A stretch of 64,000 bases of DNA from Hymenoscyphus infarciens (GCA_001414345.1 LLCB01000090.1:124001-188000), one strand, 5' to 3'; shown: positions 9,824-20,172, counted from the stretch's first letter. Notes: generated by a model from the letters alone, not told the origin. Translations and numbers: made by a program.

Positions 9824-12805
9824 CTACGAAACAGAGACGAATTGTCCGATACCTGGTACACCATCAACAAGCACATACACCACGTATGGTCCTGGTGGCG
9901 CAACGTTGCTGTTTGGTGGACCAGTAACCGTGAGACTCTGCTGAGTTGCGCCTGCCGTGAAGCCGGTGTTGTCCAAATCCAACATTCTGTGTCCCATGTG
10001 CACAGAGTGAGTGACAAATCCACCGTGGTACAATGACACCTTGACTGCCTTTGCGTTGGCTGGCGCGGTAAAGGTGATCTTGAAGGTACCGCTATTGGCC
10101 TTGATGGCAAGCGAAGAGATGGCAATGTTGGTAGGACGCTTGTTGGCGTTGTCTCCTTGGAGGTATGGTGGTGTGTAAATCTCAACACGGAAATCAGTCA
10201 CATAAGGATCCTTGGCGTCCGGAGTAAGCTTAGGCATCTCAACTGGGTTCGATCCGGTGACCATGAGAGTACCGTCGAGAAGCAAGAGGGCGACCGAGTG
10301 GTACAATCTGGCGATTTCCGAGCTTGCGAGGGTGCTGAATCGTTGACCAAGGGGCTTGGTTGGCTCATACAAGAGTGCCTCGAGAGTTGGACTAGCCATG
10401 AGTCCGAAACCTTGGGCTCCACGGTTTCCGCCGTTAAGCCAAACGATAGAACCATCGGCCAACAATGTACCCTCAACCATACCACGACCTTCAGGCATCG
10501 AGTCCATCTCCCACTTGGCGTCAGTAGCCAAAGGTTGGATACGACCACAACTTGGATCGGTTGGCGAAGTGATATCTTGATAAGCACCACCTCCGCAGAT
10601 GATGACATCTGGTGCCCACTTGTTCTTGCTTGAAAGGGTCAACAAGACGCTACCACCAGTGTTGGGGTAGGTTCGGTAATCTCCAGCAAGATCTGGGAGC
10701 TCCTTGACAATGGTGTTGGTACCGACGTTGAAGATTTGGGAAGACTTGGAGGCGAAGACGAAGAGACTACCATCGTTGAGGAGATGGACGAATGGGTACA
10801 TGTAGTATGGCTGGTTCTTGGTGAGAATTTCCATGGCAATGTTCTTACCTTGGGTAACAGCACCAGGACTGAGGATTTCATAGGTTGGGTTGTTGTTAGC
10901 GAGGACAGTTGGGTCAAGTCCGTTCAAACTACCAGAGGCAACAAATACGGTTCCATCAGGCATGGTTTGTGCAGATGCATACCATCTCTTGCTGGCAAGC
11001 TTGTTTCCAGGTTCGCTCCAGCTTTGGCCGTTGAGGCTGGCATCGGATGAAGATCTACCCAAGTATCGGATTGCATCAAAACCATCCTTGATGTTAGGGT
11101 CTAGCCAGTCCAAAGGTCCGTTGCCACCAACAGAAATGACACGACCATCAGCAAGGAATACACCTCCCGAGCAAAAGGCGTTGGTGGTGTATGAAAGAGG
11201 GACGACTTGGTTGGTGGCTGGGTCATACTCGGAAGACATGGCATAGTAACCATTTGGCTGTTTGAGGTGAGTGTAGTTTTCCAATTTGTCGAGGAACATC
11301 ACACGTCCATTAGGCATGAGAGCGGCGTGCATGGCTGGGACACCAGAATCACCGACGACCTTGAAAGATCCCTTGTTGGCCGCGACTGGCGCAGGGCTTG
11401 GTCCTGGAGCAGCGACGACTGGGGCATTGAGGCAGTTTCCAGATTGGCATCCAGCTCCGCAATGAGCGCTGGTAGATCCACTACGAATGTCAGTCTCGAG
11501 GTCCTCAACTGGGGGTGAGAACAAACTTACCAGAAACCATACATGGAGCAGCAGTTTCCATTTACCCAGTTTCCACAGACTGTTCCTCCGTTGGTGCTAC
11601 CACAAGATCCATCTGTGGTGACAGCGGCAGTGGCAGTAGCTTGAGGTGGGGCTGTTGATGTTGCTGGAGCGATGACAGGCTCAGCGGAGCTGGTTGTAGC
11701 TGCGGAGGTCGTTCCATCAGTGCAGCCAAGTTGACATCCATTTGCTTTGAGGCAGTGAGTCTCGGTCTTTCCGCAATAACTGTTTCTGGCAAGTTAGCTT
11801 GAAATCTTCGCTTGTTGTACGGGTGAGTAAAAGGTGGTATATAACGTGCCCGTATTGGGAACAGCATCCTCCATATTCTCCATTGGCATCGCAAGTAGCG
11901 CCACCGAATCCAGTTCCACATCTTCCATCAGTGCGAGGGGTAGTTGGTGCTGTTGGGACTGGGGTTGTGGCAGGAGTTCCCGTGCAACCATTCTGACATC
12001 CGTTTGATGCCAAACAATGACCTTCTGTGGACCCGCAGTAACTTTGGGAGGGGATTATGTGTAAGTTTTGAATGGTTTATATATATATGGCAATGAGGAG
12101 ATGAAGGGAAGTAGCAGGAAAAAAACTTACCCAAACGATGAGCAGCAGCCACCGAATGCTCCCTTGGGGTCACAAGTGGTGTTGTCGAAATCCTAAGCAA
12201 GTCAGTACAAACTCCTTTCCAGTCAGCTTCCAAGTTCTCTCACCTTTCCACATCGTCCATCCGCTCGAGGTGTGACCGGGGTGGTTGGGGCAGTTGGGGT
12301 AGTTGTAGTTGTGCATCCAGAAGTGCAGCCGGTACCGCAATGGTCGACAGTATTTCCACAGTATCCATATTGCTATTGAACAGGTTAGCACTTTGCTGAT
12401 CTCTCACCAGAAGACCTCGACATACCGAACAACATCCACCGGTATAAGCCTTGCTGTTTGGATCGCAAATCGTGTTGCCATGGGCTGGTCCACAAGTGCC
12501 ATCGGTAGAGTAGACATTGGCGCGGAGTTGAAGACTAGGTGAAGCGCCAAAGGACATGGGGTATTTAATATTCTCGAGTGCGACACAACTGTTGGAAGTT
12601 CGTCAGTATTGGCAATCTCTGGCAATCTCCAAAGGGTGGGTGGAATGCATCAAACTTACTCTCCCTGTTCCGTACAATCTTGACCGCGAAGGCACCCATG
12701 GTACATTTGCGTGCTGGTGGTATTACATTTCAAAGGAGCATAATTAAAGATTATATTGGCCGAGACGGTGGCGGCAAAGCCGAGAGTGAAAAGAGCAGTC
12801 TTCAT
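9824..12805 (-). CDS. Glyoxal oxidase with four N-terminal chitin-binding (CBM18) modules
   Basis: Copper-radical oxidase expected to be secreted and to oxidise aldehydes to acids with release of H2O2. Exons on the minus strand: 12660-12805, 12426-12588, 12244-12372, 12131-12192, 11850-12041, 11531-11779, 9824-11480. They join in frame to 865 residues. A signal peptide (MKTALFTLGFAATVSA) is followed by four Cys-rich hevein-like CBM18 repeats in residues 78-330, each with a GGCCS or NCCS core, separated by Thr/Pro/Ala linkers. The catalytic part matches the glyoxal oxidase plus DUF1929 layout: Cys417 (FCSGG) and Tyr481 (RWYAS) as the likely crosslinked pair, Tyr707-His708 (RLYHS) and His805 (VTHS) as copper ligands. 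Six introns; the one at 11780-11849 appears to begin with GC. Family is secure. The substrate, and chitin rather than another polymer as binding target, are inferred. Confidence 0.93.
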
Positions 12806-13375
12806 GATGGCGCCAAAGGAACTGTAACTTGGTCAATTGAAGATCGATGATTGAGAGGAGGGGAAGTGGGAAGAGATGGTAGAAAGAGAGGAGGCAAATA
12901 TCACACAAGGTTATTCAGCACAAGAAATACTTGTATCCAAGTGGGCTTGGTGAATTGTGCCCCTCGGCTGAGGCACACTTGTACTAATCAAACAGAGCAA
13001 CACAGCCAACTTTGGCCAACAGTATTACACAGCCTCTGAGCGGCAGTCTTGAACGTTGAAGGTGCATCTTGGGGACTGGACACAAACAGAAGAAAAAAAA
13101 AAGAGTACAAGTTGTGTGCTGGTAACCGTCTGAAGTTTGGCACCGGAGGTAAACAGAGAAGAAGTGGTTGCACCGAGACACTTACTTGACTATTATTAGG
13201 TATTAACAAACAGACGTCACCCCCGGAGGCGAAATAGGATTTAGGGTCGTGGTATCAGAGGAATGTAGGTGATAGTCAGGAATCGAAGGAGTAGTTGTAG
13301 GTTGGGCAGTAAAGACAGGAATTAGGAGATCCGAGGTGATTGGATCTCACGCATAAGGATGCTGACGAGCCGTGA

Positions 13376-13412
13376 GGTAGTTGGTAGTTGGTAGTTGGTA
13401 GTTGGTAGTTGG
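13376..13412. repeat. TAGTTGG heptamer repeat
   Basis: About five perfect copies of a 7-bp unit in the upstream region of the glyoxal oxidase gene. Confidence 0.9.
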
Positions 13413-13714
13413 ACAGGTAACGAATGTTGTTTACGAGGTGTGGGACGGGGGACAGGCGAAGGAAAAAGAAGAGAGAGGTGGAAGATGAAAGAGGGGAACG
13501 TTGTTGCATGGGGGGACCGACTTTTAGGCAATCCCCTGACATCAAAGTTCGTATCGAGAGGATCGAGAGGGGGAAAGCCGCGATGTTCAGATACGTTAGT
13601 TCAGCCAACCAGCGCTTGGGGCTGCCAATGACGGGCAGGCGCGAGTCAACAAGGCCATCAGTGGGCGGGAGTAGACCAAAGTCCTTTCGTGCCTTCCTAG
13701 CAAGGTGCAAAGAA

Positions 13715-13739
13715 CTAGGTACCTACCTAGGTACCTAGG
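13715..13739. repeat. Overlapping CTAGGTACCTAG palindromes
   Basis: Two neighbouring perfect palindromes: TAGGTACCTA (13716-13725) and CCTAGGTACCTAGG (13726-13739). Purpose unknown. Could be a dimeric protein site or chance. Confidence 0.7.
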
Positions 13740-14286
13740 TACTATCCCGAATAAAATGTAGAGTGCACAGACATTTAGTATGGCACAGCGGCCGTGCGCT
13801 TACATTTTATTTAGAGGGGGGGATAGTGTTCAGTTCCCTGTTAAGTCATTCTTGAGTTACTGGTGTATAATGTCTGGGGGCGATTTACTTGAAGATTGAA
13901 GGGATTCAAGCATATATCTGCACGGGGTCCTCAGAGGCCAGTGACCACGAGAGAACCACAACCACAGACCTGAAAGTTGACCTAATTTAAGATGGAAACT
14001 TCATCATAAATTCTCCCCTCCAACAGGGAGCTTTCCCGTGTCATGTTGGACCCTCTATTCATTTTTAGATCTTTTAATCTCCATGCGGTACAGTAAGTAT
14101 AGGTAGTTCAGGGTGCACCCGTCAGATGCGGTTAAAGGTTGATCAGATGCGGTCATTTGGCCAGGGCAGGTGCTCCAGGAGATGCTGGGATCAGATGAAC
14201 AAAAAGGGGGCTTCTGCAACCGAGGATCAACTGTTAAGTAGTTCCTTTGCAGGCGGTTGCAGTTAGGTCAACGCACAGATTTCAAG

Positions 14287-14991
14287 ATGGCAACCTCCAA
14301 AATTGCAGGTGTTGGACGGCAGCTTTTGACACTTATTAAACATACACTGCAGAGCCGATATGCCGGCAGTCTAATTGAATTTCTATTAATACCGAATTCT
14401 CTTCATGCCGAGCTGATGGTGAAGAGAATTTATCACTTCAAACAATCAAGACTTTCTTCAACCCTCAAGAAAGAATACCCGAGAACCTCAAGATCCATCG
14501 TCACATTTAGATTGCCCCGATTGGGTCAAGGCCCCTACCCTCAAATCTGCTTCTGGTTAGCGATGACTGCGGCCCAAACTAGGAAGTCCCTGCTTCCCTG
14601 TTTAGAACAATGTGGAGATCTCGTATTCCTTGGCCGTCTGTCCCACAAGGTTCTTTCAACATGCCCTTCCCTTCAAGCGTGTTGTTCCACAACCGAACTC
14701 GGTTGTTATTCCGCCACCTCCGCATTTCGGCTCAAAAGAAAAACCCTCGTACCTCTTGTATTTCCACAAGATTGGGAGAACAGGCAGCATTTGCTGGTCG
14801 GTGGTAATTTCCAGTGTGCTCGAGCATCATGGCGTACAATTTTCCAAACTAATGCCTCCCGTTATCCGACCCAACCAATATCCCAAGCGGCTAGGAAAAG
14901 CTTTTCATTCAACACTTGGACTTTCCATGGTTACGGGCGCGGAACGAAGACCTGCAATTGGTGGTCGCCAATGCGAGGAAAGTGCTGGTAA
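14287..14991 (+). CDS. Doubtful long open frame, no recognised family
   Basis: An uninterrupted frame of 234 codons from an ATG at 14287, rich in Ser, Leu, Arg and Cys. A second overlapping open frame runs at 14612-15058. Neither has a domain, signal peptide or repeat that I recognise, and the composition is not typical of a conserved protein. The frame ends 22 bases before the end of YAE1 on the other strand. I list it so the stretch is not lost, but non-coding DNA is more likely. Confidence 0.15.
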   Translation: MATSKIAGVGRQLLTLIKHTLQSRYAGSLIEFLLIPNSLHAELMVKRIYHFKQSRLSSTLKKEYPRTSRSIVTFRLPRLGQGPYPQICFWLAMTAAQTRKSLLPCLEQCGDLVFLGRLSHKVLSTCPSLQACCSTTELGCYSATSAFRLKRKTLVPLVFPQDWENRQHLLVGGNFQCARASWRTIFQTNASRYPTQPISQAARKSFSFNTWTFHGYGRGTKTCNWWSPMRGKCW

Positions 14992-15013
14992 AATGCAAGG
15001 GGAGAAGACCCCT

Positions 15014-15799
15014 TCACCAGCTGAGTTCCTGCATTTGACCCCCCAGTTTCGGGGGTGATCCAGATTCGACGTTGTTGACGCTCGAATCCGCTGTGTGTTG
15101 GTCGGTGTGTTGTTCGTTTCCCAGCAATGTTGCCAGCAAGGACAAGTCAAGCCCCCATTTCCTCACCTCCTCTTCCACAATCGCCTCCCACTTCTTCACC
15201 AACGGATGCGCCCCAGCAACATCATCAAACACAACCTCAAATCCCTCCTTCGTCTCCCCAGGGACCTCGAACTTCCAAATCCCATCCTCCCCCCACCACT
15301 CGACCGCAAAAAGACTCTCGGTCTTCAATTCCCGTTTGCCCTCCTCCAACAATCCCAAAACCCTCACCCGTTCTCCCTCCCACTCCCCTCCGTTATCCCC
15401 CTTCGACCCCGCAGTAACAGCACCACACAACCCCTCCAGAACCCCTAAAACCTTCCCAATCCTCAGCCCAAGAACAGCACCGAGACCATACCCCTCATCG
15501 AAGCCCGTCTGTACCGTCTCGCTTTTCCCCTTTGTGACGCCATCTCTGTAGCCTTCCGTCTCGTGTTTCTCTCGCAGACGTGGAATATCCGAGGGTTCGG
15601 AGTTGCCACCCGTAGTATGCCAGATTCCATCGGGCGCAAACGCGTTAGTTTGTAGGCTTGGTGAGGGGGGCTCGGAGCCGAAGATATCGTCCAAGGTGTC
15701 GTTTGTGTGCGTTTGTGGGAGGGGAGGAGGTTCGTCTGGATGCTCTGTGTTTGAGTCTTGGGGAAGGTGAGGGGGAAACATCGTATCGTCTCTAAACAT
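15014..15799 (-). CDS. YAE1: Yae1-type adaptor protein for cytosolic Fe-S assembly
   Basis: Single-exon 261-residue protein starting MFRDDTMFPP. Residues 83-119 form the deca-GX3 pattern (EGYRDGVTKGK ... GFDEGYGLGAVLGLRIG), glycines at every fourth position, which defines the Yae1 N-terminal domain. In yeast Yae1 pairs with Lto1 to bring the ABC protein Rli1 to the cytosolic Fe-S targeting complex, so the product is expected in cytosol or nucleus. The N-terminal 80 residues are acidic and Pro-rich and the C-terminus is Trp/Glu-rich with low conservation, as is usual. This start gives the complete acidic leader and has no competing upstream Met. A housekeeping gene amid secreted-enzyme genes. 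Confidence 0.88.
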   Translation of the reverse strand: MFRDDTMFPPHLPQDSNTEHPDEPPPLPQTHTNDTLDDIFGSEPPSPSLQTNAFAPDGIWHTTGGNSEPSDIPRLREKHETEGYRDGVTKGKSETVQTGFDEGYGLGAVLGLRIGKVLGVLEGLCGAVTAGSKGDNGGEWEGERVRVLGLLEEGKRELKTESLFAVEWWGEDGIWKFEVPGETKEGFEVVFDDVAGAHPLVKKWEAIVEEEVRKWGLDLSLLATLLGNEQHTDQHTADSSVNNVESGSPPKLGGQMQELSW

Positions 15800-16117
15800 G
15801 GTGAGCTGTTGACTGTATTTGTTGTTCTCACCATGGATTTATTTATTTCCCTCTGCCAAAAAAGGGAAATCCCTTATCGCCACCATAGGCTTATCGGAAA
15901 ACCTCCGCGCTTATCATAGCCGAACTTCGTATCACCGGAACTCAACCGCACTAGACCCAAATAGGCCTATAAGGAAGGAAGGAGCAAACAACCCAATACC
16001 AATCAACCCACCTTCCCCTGTTCTCCCTTCTCAAGATTAAATAACAACCTTTCAAGTCAAAATAAAAGAAAACAAAGTCACTTTAGTGCAATGGTAGAAA
16101 AACTAGGTTAAAAATAA
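15800..16117. other. Upstream region of YAE1
   Basis: Intergenic. Contains the YAE1 promoter on the minus strand. No motif stands out. Confidence 0.4.
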
Positions 16118-16291
16118 ACAGCTGTGCAGTAGTGGTTGTAAGTCTAAAACGGACCTCTCTCTTCCTCCGAAAAATATGTTAAGCTCGCTAACTTTATTTC
16201 TTAGAACTGGTCTGCTTCCCAATTTCTTGAAAGTCCTTGGATGACATGAGATAAGTAGCAGGAGACAGGGGTTCGAACCCCCTCAGCTGTA
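16118..16291 (+). tRNA. tRNA-like locus, possibly interrupted or a tRNA relic
   Basis: The 3' part has a perfect T arm (AGGGG, loop TTCGAAC, CCCCT), which is also a good B box. The next seven bases CAGCTGT pair 7 of 7 with ACAGCTG at 16118-16124, and an A-box-like stretch (GCAGTAGTGG) follows that acceptor half. The span of 174 nt is too long for a normal tRNA, and I could not build a standard D arm or anticodon loop with U33. It may be a tRNA with an unusually long intron or insertion, a tRNA pseudogene or a tRNA-derived SINE. No anticodon is assigned. Confidence 0.3.
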
Positions 16292-18008
16292 GTTTGATTT
16301 CTCTTTTTTTTGGTTTTTTCTTGGAGAGAGAGTATCTTTTTTGGTGGAGGTGAGGAGGGTGAATGGAGGAAGGTGTAAGTGGTGAGGAAGGTGTAAATGG
16401 AGACTTTGCTGCCTGGTTTTCCTGGTTTTCTTGGTTTGCCTGGTGTCTAATCTGTGCTGGCGATGGTGAAGGCTATGCTAGGGGTCAGGATAGGATAGGC
16501 TAAGTAAATCGTTGTTAATATATTATTAAATAATAGTTAAATAAAATACAAAGAATAAGTAAAGACCTTGTTCTAGTAGTAATTACATATCTTTTATTTA
16601 GTATATAAGTCATTTATAACTATATAAAATACCTATAAGTAAAAATAGCGGAGTTTACCCAGGCTGAAGGAAAATATCCACGTAGCGCTAAGAGGCTGGG
16701 AAATTTAAGGCGCTGGTTACTTGCTCTTTGGCGGTCTTGTTCTTTTATTTTCTTACAAGTGTTTCAAGTTATGCTTGAAGTAGAGGACGAGTTCTCTAGA
16801 GCCTTGAGTCTCGCGCCGATAATCGGGCAATAAATTCTTTTTATTTTTTATTTTTTATATTTTGTTTTATGTGATAGGAGGAGGTTGGAGGATGTATATT
16901 GACGAGATGAGACCCGTAAGGTAGGCCAATAAAGCTAGGTAAGCTCTCTTCAGATCTGCTCTACACTTCCCGTCCGTTTCTTCTTCCGATCCTCTTCCTT
17001 TTGACTCCGCTCTTCACTCTTCCACTATTTCGCTCAAGCGTCTGGTTCTAGGGACACCCTTCTTTTTTGTTTTTTGTTTTTTACGGTGGTATGGTGGTTT
17101 GTACTAGGTCCTCTTGCTTCTTCAACGAGGTTTTCTATGAGTTGTTTTAGAGTCCTCTCTACTGGGTCACAATCGGGTTCTGGGCATTGGTATTGCCTGT
17201 TGTTTGGTTCAAGTCGCATTTTTCTTGTCGGTTTTTATTGCCCTGTGTGTGTTTACTGGCTAGCTGGTGCTTGGGAATATTTAGTTGGGGCTCTCCCAAC
17301 ATGCCTTTTACTGGGGTTGTTGGGGCATCAAATTTTTCCCCGTACCTTCTTCTTCTTCTTTGCTCTTTCTCCCGTCGATGACTTGGTACGAGTGTGTTCG
17401 AGAAAGTATTTAATCAATTCAAGAGCCACTTTCTTTTTCTCTCTGTAAATGGCCTTACGATATGCTGAGTTCACCTTGTAAATGATCAAAGTCAGAGTGG
17501 CCTGCGAAACCTTCACCTGTATAAACTTAAACATTAAGTTGTATAGATGATTTACTATGTTCCTAGACCGCTGAGGGAAACATTCGACAGTAAAGAATCT
17601 CTCGTTCAGAAAAGGATGTCCAAGGATTTAGATAACTGTTGAATAAAAGCCGAATCGATCTTGGGACTTACGAAGTGAAGCTTGCTCAAAAATGGTTATA
17701 TGGAAAGTTTTGAATGGGATAATTGAAAGAGCAGAGGTACAAATAGTACACCTGGCTCAAAAAACCCATAACCGTATAGCAGTTTCCCTTTCCTGTTCTT
17801 CAATCATCTTTTTTTGGGTGGGAATGTATGCTATAGAATAACCATGAAGTACCTAATGAAGCATGCAACTAACACCCCTCTTTCTCCACCTCATCTCCAC
17901 CCAATGACCCACTAACCCCGCTACTTCAACACTGGTCTTTTTCCGGGAAAATCTCACAAAAATGAAAGAACGTGAAATAGCGGGAGCTGAAACATCTCAA
18001 AAGCAAAA
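16292..18008. other. Gene-poor stretch with an AT-rich insert
   Basis: No convincing gene in 1.7 kb. A compact AT-rich patch at about 16500-16640 differs sharply in composition from its surroundings and may be a small decayed transposon or MITE. Open frames near 17034-17534 on both strands show no known domain. Confidence 0.4.
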
Positions 18009-18102
18009 GCTTCTGTGGTCCAATGGTTAGGATTCCACCCTTCCAAGTCTTCTCTGAAAGACGAGTGAGGTGGAGGTTCGTGTTCGATTCACGGCAGTTG
18101 CA
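18009..18102 (+). tRNA. tRNA-Gly (UCC) with a 22-nt intron
   Basis: Cloverleaf elements are clear. The D stem GTCC pairs with GGAT around loop AATGGTTA. The anticodon stem CCACC pairs with GGTGG, and the loop CTTCCAA carries U33 and anticodon TCC at 18042-18044. The T stem TCGTG pairs with CACGG around TTCGATT. Removing 18046-18067, directly 3' of position 37 where eukaryotic tRNA introns lie, leaves 72 nt, the usual tRNA-Gly size. The acceptor stem GCTTCTG / CAGTTGC pairs at only 5 of 7 positions, with two adjacent T-T mismatches, so reduced function is possible. Discriminator base is A. Confidence 0.85.
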
Positions 18103-19152
18103 TTCCTTTTTGCTTTGTATGACGTAGAAGTATGGATGTATGTGTTGCGCTAGTTATGAATTCTTTTTGGTGTGGCGGGGGACTTTGGTTGTGGGTGTTT
18201 AGCTGGGTTTGACGAAGGTTTGTCTATGGCCCCGCTATTGTGTACCTCGCTTTTGGGCGGTGGCTATTGTTCGTATAGAGAATGAAACTTGGTTCTCAAG
18301 GAGTTTATATTTCTCTTCCTTACGGATTGCGAAACTGACAAACAAGTGTTAAAGAGAATGGGAAACCTGTTGGGCAAGACAAATGAGTATGTGTATCTCA
18401 GCTTCATCTAACATGAGCACTTATTTAAGTAGCTTTTCGTTCATATCTTGAGTTCATTATTGGGATGCTTCACTTTTCTAGCCGCCCTTCGCTTCGTTTT
18501 ACCACAAGCCAGGAAGCTTGCTTCCTTGAAGTTGTGATATCCCACTTTATCTTCGAAACCCAAACTTCCAACCATCTGCATCTCGTTCCTCTCAACACAA
18601 GTAATATCAAAGAATACCGGTATTCTTTTCGGGAATTTCAGTTGAGCAAGCATCAAGTCCCCACGAAGTTTCATCAAAGATCTTCAGAGTCTGTAAGGCG
18701 CATCCAGCCAGAGCTCACCTTTGGTATTCTGGTGGCTATCCTTCTCATTTTGATACCATCCTTTTCAATCTTCTCATAATCGGGCTTCAATAACACCAAC
18801 ACCAGAAACACCAGAGCGGAGAACATGTTATTTGTCATTGTTGGTTGGCGAGAGACTTTCAATTAATCTGCATTAACACTTGTGAGTATACAAAACTTTT
18901 CTTTTGTGATTTGCTGATTCTCATCTTTAGTGTGCCTCCTCTCACGGCTTCTTCACTTATCATTTCCACGAATCTTCACTTTCTTATTTTTCTTTTAGCA
19001 TGCTCACTTTTGATGTCTAGTCTATGACCACCACCTCGTAACCTCAGACTCAGATCGATCGCCACGCCTCATTTCGACAGCCAAACACACACGAAATTAT
19101 TCATCATCCTCACAAAAGCACATAACACCGTCCTCTATTTTTTGTTATCACG
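18103..19152. other. Intergenic, no gene seen
   Basis: About 1 kb between the tRNA and the tandem-repeat gene. Short frames on both strands are not supported by any motif. Confidence 0.45.
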
Positions 19153-19806
19153 ATGGCGCCAAATAGATCCCAGGACGGAGAAGACGACGCGATGGAGAGG
19201 ATAAAGAGACGCCGCGCTGAAGATCCTCGTATTGCTGCCGCGGAGAAGAAAAGGAAGAAAACCCCAAATCCGCAGACCGATATTCTCTGTGCATTATTCT
19301 TGGCTTGGTTCGACGATGAGAAGACTTCTATAACTGATGAGGATATCCAAAAGGCAATTGACTTTGGACTCAGCAAAAACCTATGGTGGAGGATCTGTGC
19401 CTTGTACAAGGTGGAACAAGAAACTTGCCACCCCTATTGGTCTTTTTCGGAGGCAAAGTATACGTTCTTCCATAGTTGGTTAGCCGACAGGATATTGAGC
19501 GTTCAAAACAATGATTCCCGGAGGCAATGCCATACTGAAAGTGTCGTGGCTTTAACGCAAACGCCGGAGCAAGAAGGAGAGGAAGGAGGGGAGGAAGAAG
19601 GAGGCTTCGATGATTTGACAGCCGCCTATGATGAGCTCAACCGCCTAGAAAACTTTAAAAAGTCTAAGGAAGATAACGAAAGCTACCAGGAGTACCTCGC
19701 AGTACAAAGCTTCGAAGAAACAAAACACAACAACGAAAGTTACCAAGAATATATGGCCTTGAAGGACTTCAAAGAAATGAAACGCAAAAATGATCCACTG
19801 TACTAA
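19153..19806 (+). CDS. Tandem-repeat charged protein, ended early by an in-frame TAA
   Basis: 217 codons from an ATG with a basic, NLS-like start (KKRKK near residues 32-36), then a helical part of about 80 residues, an acidic Glu/Gly patch, and the first copies of a 19-20 residue repeat. The repeat has the form Y-Q-E-Y-x-A-x-x-x-F-x-x-x-K. The frame stops at TAA 19804-19806, exactly where the next repeat would have Gln after Tyr. Beyond the stop the same frame stays open for 121 more codons with further repeats. I know no family for it. The repeats look like an amphipathic helical array, perhaps a protein-binding scaffold, but this is inference. Confidence 0.6.
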   Translation: MAPNRSQDGEDDAMERIKRRRAEDPRIAAAEKKRKKTPNPQTDILCALFLAWFDDEKTSITDEDIQKAIDFGLSKNLWWRICALYKVEQETCHPYWSFSEAKYTFFHSWLADRILSVQNNDSRRQCHTESVVALTQTPEQEGEEGGEEEGGFDDLTAAYDELNRLENFKKSKEDNESYQEYLAVQSFEETKHNNESYQEYMALKDFKEMKRKNDPLY

Positions 19807-20172
19807 GAGTTCATCACCCTCCAAAAGTTCCAAGCCACCAAGACCGAAAATCCCGTCTATCAACAATACCATGCAGTCAACGAGTTTGAGAAGACCAAAG
19901 ACAAGAGTTCAGCATACAAAGAGTATCTCGCCCTTCAGGAAGTTCTGGAAACGAAAGATGACAGCGCGAACTACAAAGAATATCAAGCATTTAGGGATTT
20001 TGAGAAAGGAAAGGCGTTGCAGGATAAGACATACTGGGAATTCTTCCAGCTCCAAGAATTTAAAGCGACTATGGACACCAATCCCCTGGTAAAGAAAATG
20101 AAAAAGCTTGAACATGTTCAACGACTCATGAAGAAATCCCCTAAGAAAGTAGAGGGATCGAGCAACGTCTGA
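19807..20172 (+). pseudogene. Continuation of the tandem-repeat protein beyond the stop
   Basis: In the same frame as 19153-19806, 121 sense codons followed by TGA at 20170-20172. It carries at least five more repeat units (for example EFITLQKF, YQQYHAVNEF, YKEYLALQEV, YKEYQAFRDF, YWEFFQLQEF) and a Lys-rich tail. No second stop or frameshift is seen, so the interruption looks recent or is bypassed. A full product would be about 339 residues. Confidence 0.6.

Larger units (their letters stand above)
12806..15013. other. Intergenic region, no confident gene
   Basis: 2.2 kb between the start of the glyoxal oxidase gene and the end of YAE1. It holds the glyoxal oxidase promoter side, a heptamer repeat, short palindromes and a doubtful open frame at 14287-14991. 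Confidence 0.5.

Noticed and set aside
9727..11518. Several long open frames overlapping the glyoxal oxidase exon on both strands
   Set aside because: They are shadows of a real exon with full catalytic motifs; none has a domain of its own.
11786..11849. Alternative acceptor TTGCCAG for the fifth intron of glyoxal oxidase
   Set aside because: Keeps frame but inserts two residues into the CBM18 QYGYCG motif; the acceptor six bases downstream restores it exactly.
15072..15551. Plus-strand Pro/Ser-rich frames of 96-159 codons
   Set aside because: Antisense shadows of YAE1 exon sequence. Low-complexity composition.
17034..17534. Two opposite-strand frames (hydrophobic plus-strand, Lys-rich minus-strand)
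   Set aside because: Composition comes from poly-T/poly-A tracts. No motif, no splice support.
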